Source: Phenylobacterium deserti (GTDB taxonomy: Bacteria > Pseudomonadota > Alphaproteobacteria > Caulobacterales > Caulobacteraceae). From it: 64,000 nucleotides of DNA. Positions 62,441 through 64,000 of this stretch are shown here, in pieces (within the stretch, counting starts at the first letter, position 1; every line of letters begins with the position of its first letter). The notes under the pieces were generated by a model. That model ran no database searches. It had not been told where the DNA came from and saw nothing but the letters and a program-made list of their open reading frames with translations. Both the position numbers and the translations under genes were made by a program. The stretch spans positions 62,001 to 126,000 of the forward strand of contig CAMCXF010000001.1 of NCBI GenBank assembly GCA_945883235.1. The letters are read 5' to 3'.

Positions 62441-64000
62441 ATGCCCATTCATCGTCTCCCGACCGAACTGATCAACCGCATCGCCGCCGGCGAGGTGGTG
62501 GAGCGACCTGCCAGCGCGGTCAAGGAACTCGTCGAAAACGCGCTGGACGCCGGCGCGCTCGATGTCCAGGTGCAGGCTGACGGCGGCGGCCTGACCCGTA
62601 TTCTGGTGGCCGATGATGGCAATGGTCTGGCGCCGGACCAGCTGCCGCTGGCCGTTGAGCGCCACGCGACCTCAAAGTTGAACCCGGACAGCCACGGGGA
62701 TTACGACCTGTTGCGCATCGCGACGCTTGGGTTCCGGGGCGAGGCGCTGCCCTCGATCGGTTCAGTGTCGCGCCTGTCGATCACCAGCAGGGCACGCGGT
62801 CTGGCCGACGCCCATGCGATTTTTGTCGACGCTGGTGCGGTCGGCGCGGTGACCCCGGCAGGCTTCCCGGGTCCACACGGCGCGCGGGTCGAGGTGCGCG
62901 ACCTGTTCTACGCCACGCCTGCGCGCCTGAAGTTCATGAAGTCGGAGCGCACAGAAGCCACGGCCATCGCCGAAGAACTGAAGCGTCAGGCGATGGCCCA
63001 TGAGACCGTGAGCTTCTCGCTGGACATCGATGGCCGCCGCACGCTGCGGCTCCAGGCGGAGGCCCCCGGGCCGGATGGCCGGCTGGCCCGACTGTCGGCG
63101 ATCATGGGCCGAGAGTTTTCGGACAACGCCCTGGCCCTGGAGCATGAGCGCGAGGGGGTGCGGCTTACGGGATTTGCGGGTCTGCCTACCTACAACCGCG
63201 GCAATGCGGCGCATCAGTATCTGTTCGTCAATGGCCGCCCGGTACGCGACCGCTTGCTGCAAGGAGCGCTGCGCGGGGCATACGCCGACTTCCTGGCCCG
63301 GGATCGTCATCCGCTGGCGGCGCTCTATGTGGAGCTCGATGCGGGGCTGGTGGACGTCAATGTCCACCCGGCCAAGGTCGAGGTCCGCTTCCGCGATCCG
63401 GGTCTGGTGCGGGGCCTGATCGTCAGCGGCCTGCGCCATTCGCTGGCGGCCGCCGGACACCGCACCTCGAACACAGTTTCCATGGCCGCGCTGGGAGGGT
63501 TCCGACCCAACAGTATGCCGCCGCAACCCTCCGGCGCGGGCTTCTCGGCCTGGCGTCAGGGCGGCTGGGCCCAGGCTGCGCAAGCGATCCCCGGCCTCTC
63601 CGAGGTGTCGGCCCGCACTGAACCCAACTCTGATTTCGGTGTTGCCGAACCGTCGGTCACCACGATGTTTGATCCTGTGGACTTCCCTTTGGGGGCCGCC
63701 CGCGCCCAGGTGCATGAAACCTACATCGTGGCCCAGACCCGCGACGGCGTGGTCATCGTCGACCAGCATGCCGCCCACGAACGCCTGGTCTATGAGCGCA
63801 TGAAATCTGAGATGGCCGAGGGCGGCGTGGCGCGCCAGGCGCTGTTGTTGCCCGAAGTGGTCGAGCTGGACCCCGCCGAGGCCGACCGCGTGCTGGCCCG
63901 CGCCGACGAACTGGCGGCCCTGGGTCTGGTCGTGGAGGCCTTCGGCGGCGGCGCTGTGCTGGTGCGCGAGGTCCCGGCCTTGCTGGGCGAAACCGACGCC
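62441..64000 (+). CDS. mutL: DNA mismatch repair protein MutL (3' end beyond window)
   Basis: The 520 codons seen encode the N-terminal GHKL ATPase and the start of the C-terminal dimerisation domain. Landmarks: [20 protein letters not shown] at the N-terminus, [27 protein letters not shown] and [11 protein letters not shown]. After a Pro/Ser-rich linker (around codons 345-420) comes [12 protein letters not shown], matching the endonuclease motif DQHA(x)2E(x)4E, so this MutL should nick DNA itself, as in bacteria lacking MutH and Dam. The frame is open to the right edge. It diverges from the TraB/GumN gene. Confidence 0.95.
   Translation, partial: MPIHRLPTELINRIAAGEVVERPASAVKELVENALDAGALDVQVQADGGGLTRILVADDGNGLAPDQLPLAVERHATSKLNPDSHGDYDLLRIATLGFRGEALPSIGSVSRLSITSRARGLADAHAIFVDAGAVGAVTPAGFPGPHGARVEVRDLFYATPARLKFMKSERTEATAIAEELKRQAMAHETVSFSLDIDGRRTLRLQAEAPGPDGRLARLSAIMGREFSDNALALEHEREGVRLTGFAGLPTYNRGNAAHQYLFVNGRPVRDRLLQGALRGAYADFLARDRHPLAALYVELDAGLVDVNVHPAKVEVRFRDPGLVRGLIVSGLRHSLAAAGHRTSNTVSMAALGGFRPNSMPPQPSGAGFSAWRQGGWAQAAQAIPGLSEVSARTEPNSDFGVAEPSVTTMFDPVDFPLGAARAQVHETYIVAQTRDGVVIVDQHAAHERLVYERMKSEMAEGGVARQALLLPEVVELDPAEADRVLARADELAALGLVVEAFGGGAVLVREVPALLGETDA

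Noticed and set aside
62762..63778. Minus-strand open frame (338 codons) opposite mutL
   Set aside because: It lies fully inside mutL, whose motifs are unmistakable; the antisense product is Arg/Gly/His-rich shadow.
1..64000. tRNA, rRNA or CRISPR loci
   Set aside because: No tRNA-like cloverleaf, rRNA segment or regularly spaced repeat was seen on reading either strand; a dedicated scan (for example tRNAscan and a CRISPR finder) would settle it.

Overview
This is GC-rich (mostly about 65-70 % by eye), densely coded DNA from an alphaproteobacterium, most likely a member of the Caulobacterales. The pointers are a TipF-like degenerate EAL protein, sphingomonad/caulobacter-type TonB receptors, a PEPxxWA-CTERM protein, a DUF3035 lipoprotein next to lspA, and a MutL with the endonuclease motif expected in bacteria without MutH. 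The genus cannot be fixed from the sequence alone. No rRNA, tRNA, CRISPR array, insertion sequence or integrase was seen.

Layout. 0-10 kb: mainly minus-strand metabolic genes (MDR oxidoreductase, hybrid histidine kinase, Baeyer-Villiger-type monooxygenase, exported protein of unknown family, DsbA-like oxidoreductase coupled to a GNAT acetyltransferase, enoyl-CoA hydratase), plus a small cytochrome c. 10.4-18 kb: a molybdenum-cofactor block. A MocA-like nucleotidyltransferase diverges from moaA-moaD-moaE, then an SDR and an acyl-CoA dehydrogenase, then moaB-moaC-moeA, with xdhC convergent on and overlapping moeA. Several junctions are 4-base start/stop overlaps, so translation is probably coupled. 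Together these genes make Moco, and the MocA/XdhC pair suggests maturation of a xanthine-dehydrogenase-type enzyme that lies outside the window.

18-25.4 kb is the most accessory-like stretch: a catalytically degenerate aldo/keto reductase, a ParDE module, a thiolase-like protein, a DoxX protein, then a sharp drop in GC containing one large secreted lipoprotein gene (23.1-24.6 kb), a perfect 19-bp inverted repeat and a BrnTA module. 25.5-46.5 kb is mixed: DinG-type helicase, GMC oxidoreductase with a VOC protein, gshA, M13 peptidase, a thioredoxin-like protein followed by an HtaA-like domain protein, two amidohydrolases, a frameshifted RcnB-family gene, a LuxR-type regulator, a redoxin/2OG-dioxygenase fusion, a second copy of the exported family seen at 6-7 kb, a uracil-DNA-glycosylase-family protein, another enoyl-CoA hydratase and a PEP-CTERM protein.

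46.6-64 kb: a TonB receptor with a Gly/Pro-rich insert, an M28 peptidase, a clear cobalamin riboswitch upstream of a btuB-type receptor, tipF, and a housekeeping run (HAD phosphatase-like, MaoC, ribF, ileS, lspA, DUF3035 lipoprotein). A cruciform intergenic repeat separates this run from a TraB/GumN protein, which diverges from mutL. mutL is cut by the right edge. Starts were moved inward from the longest reading frame wherever a ribosome binding site, signal peptide or family length argued for it; each such choice is stated.
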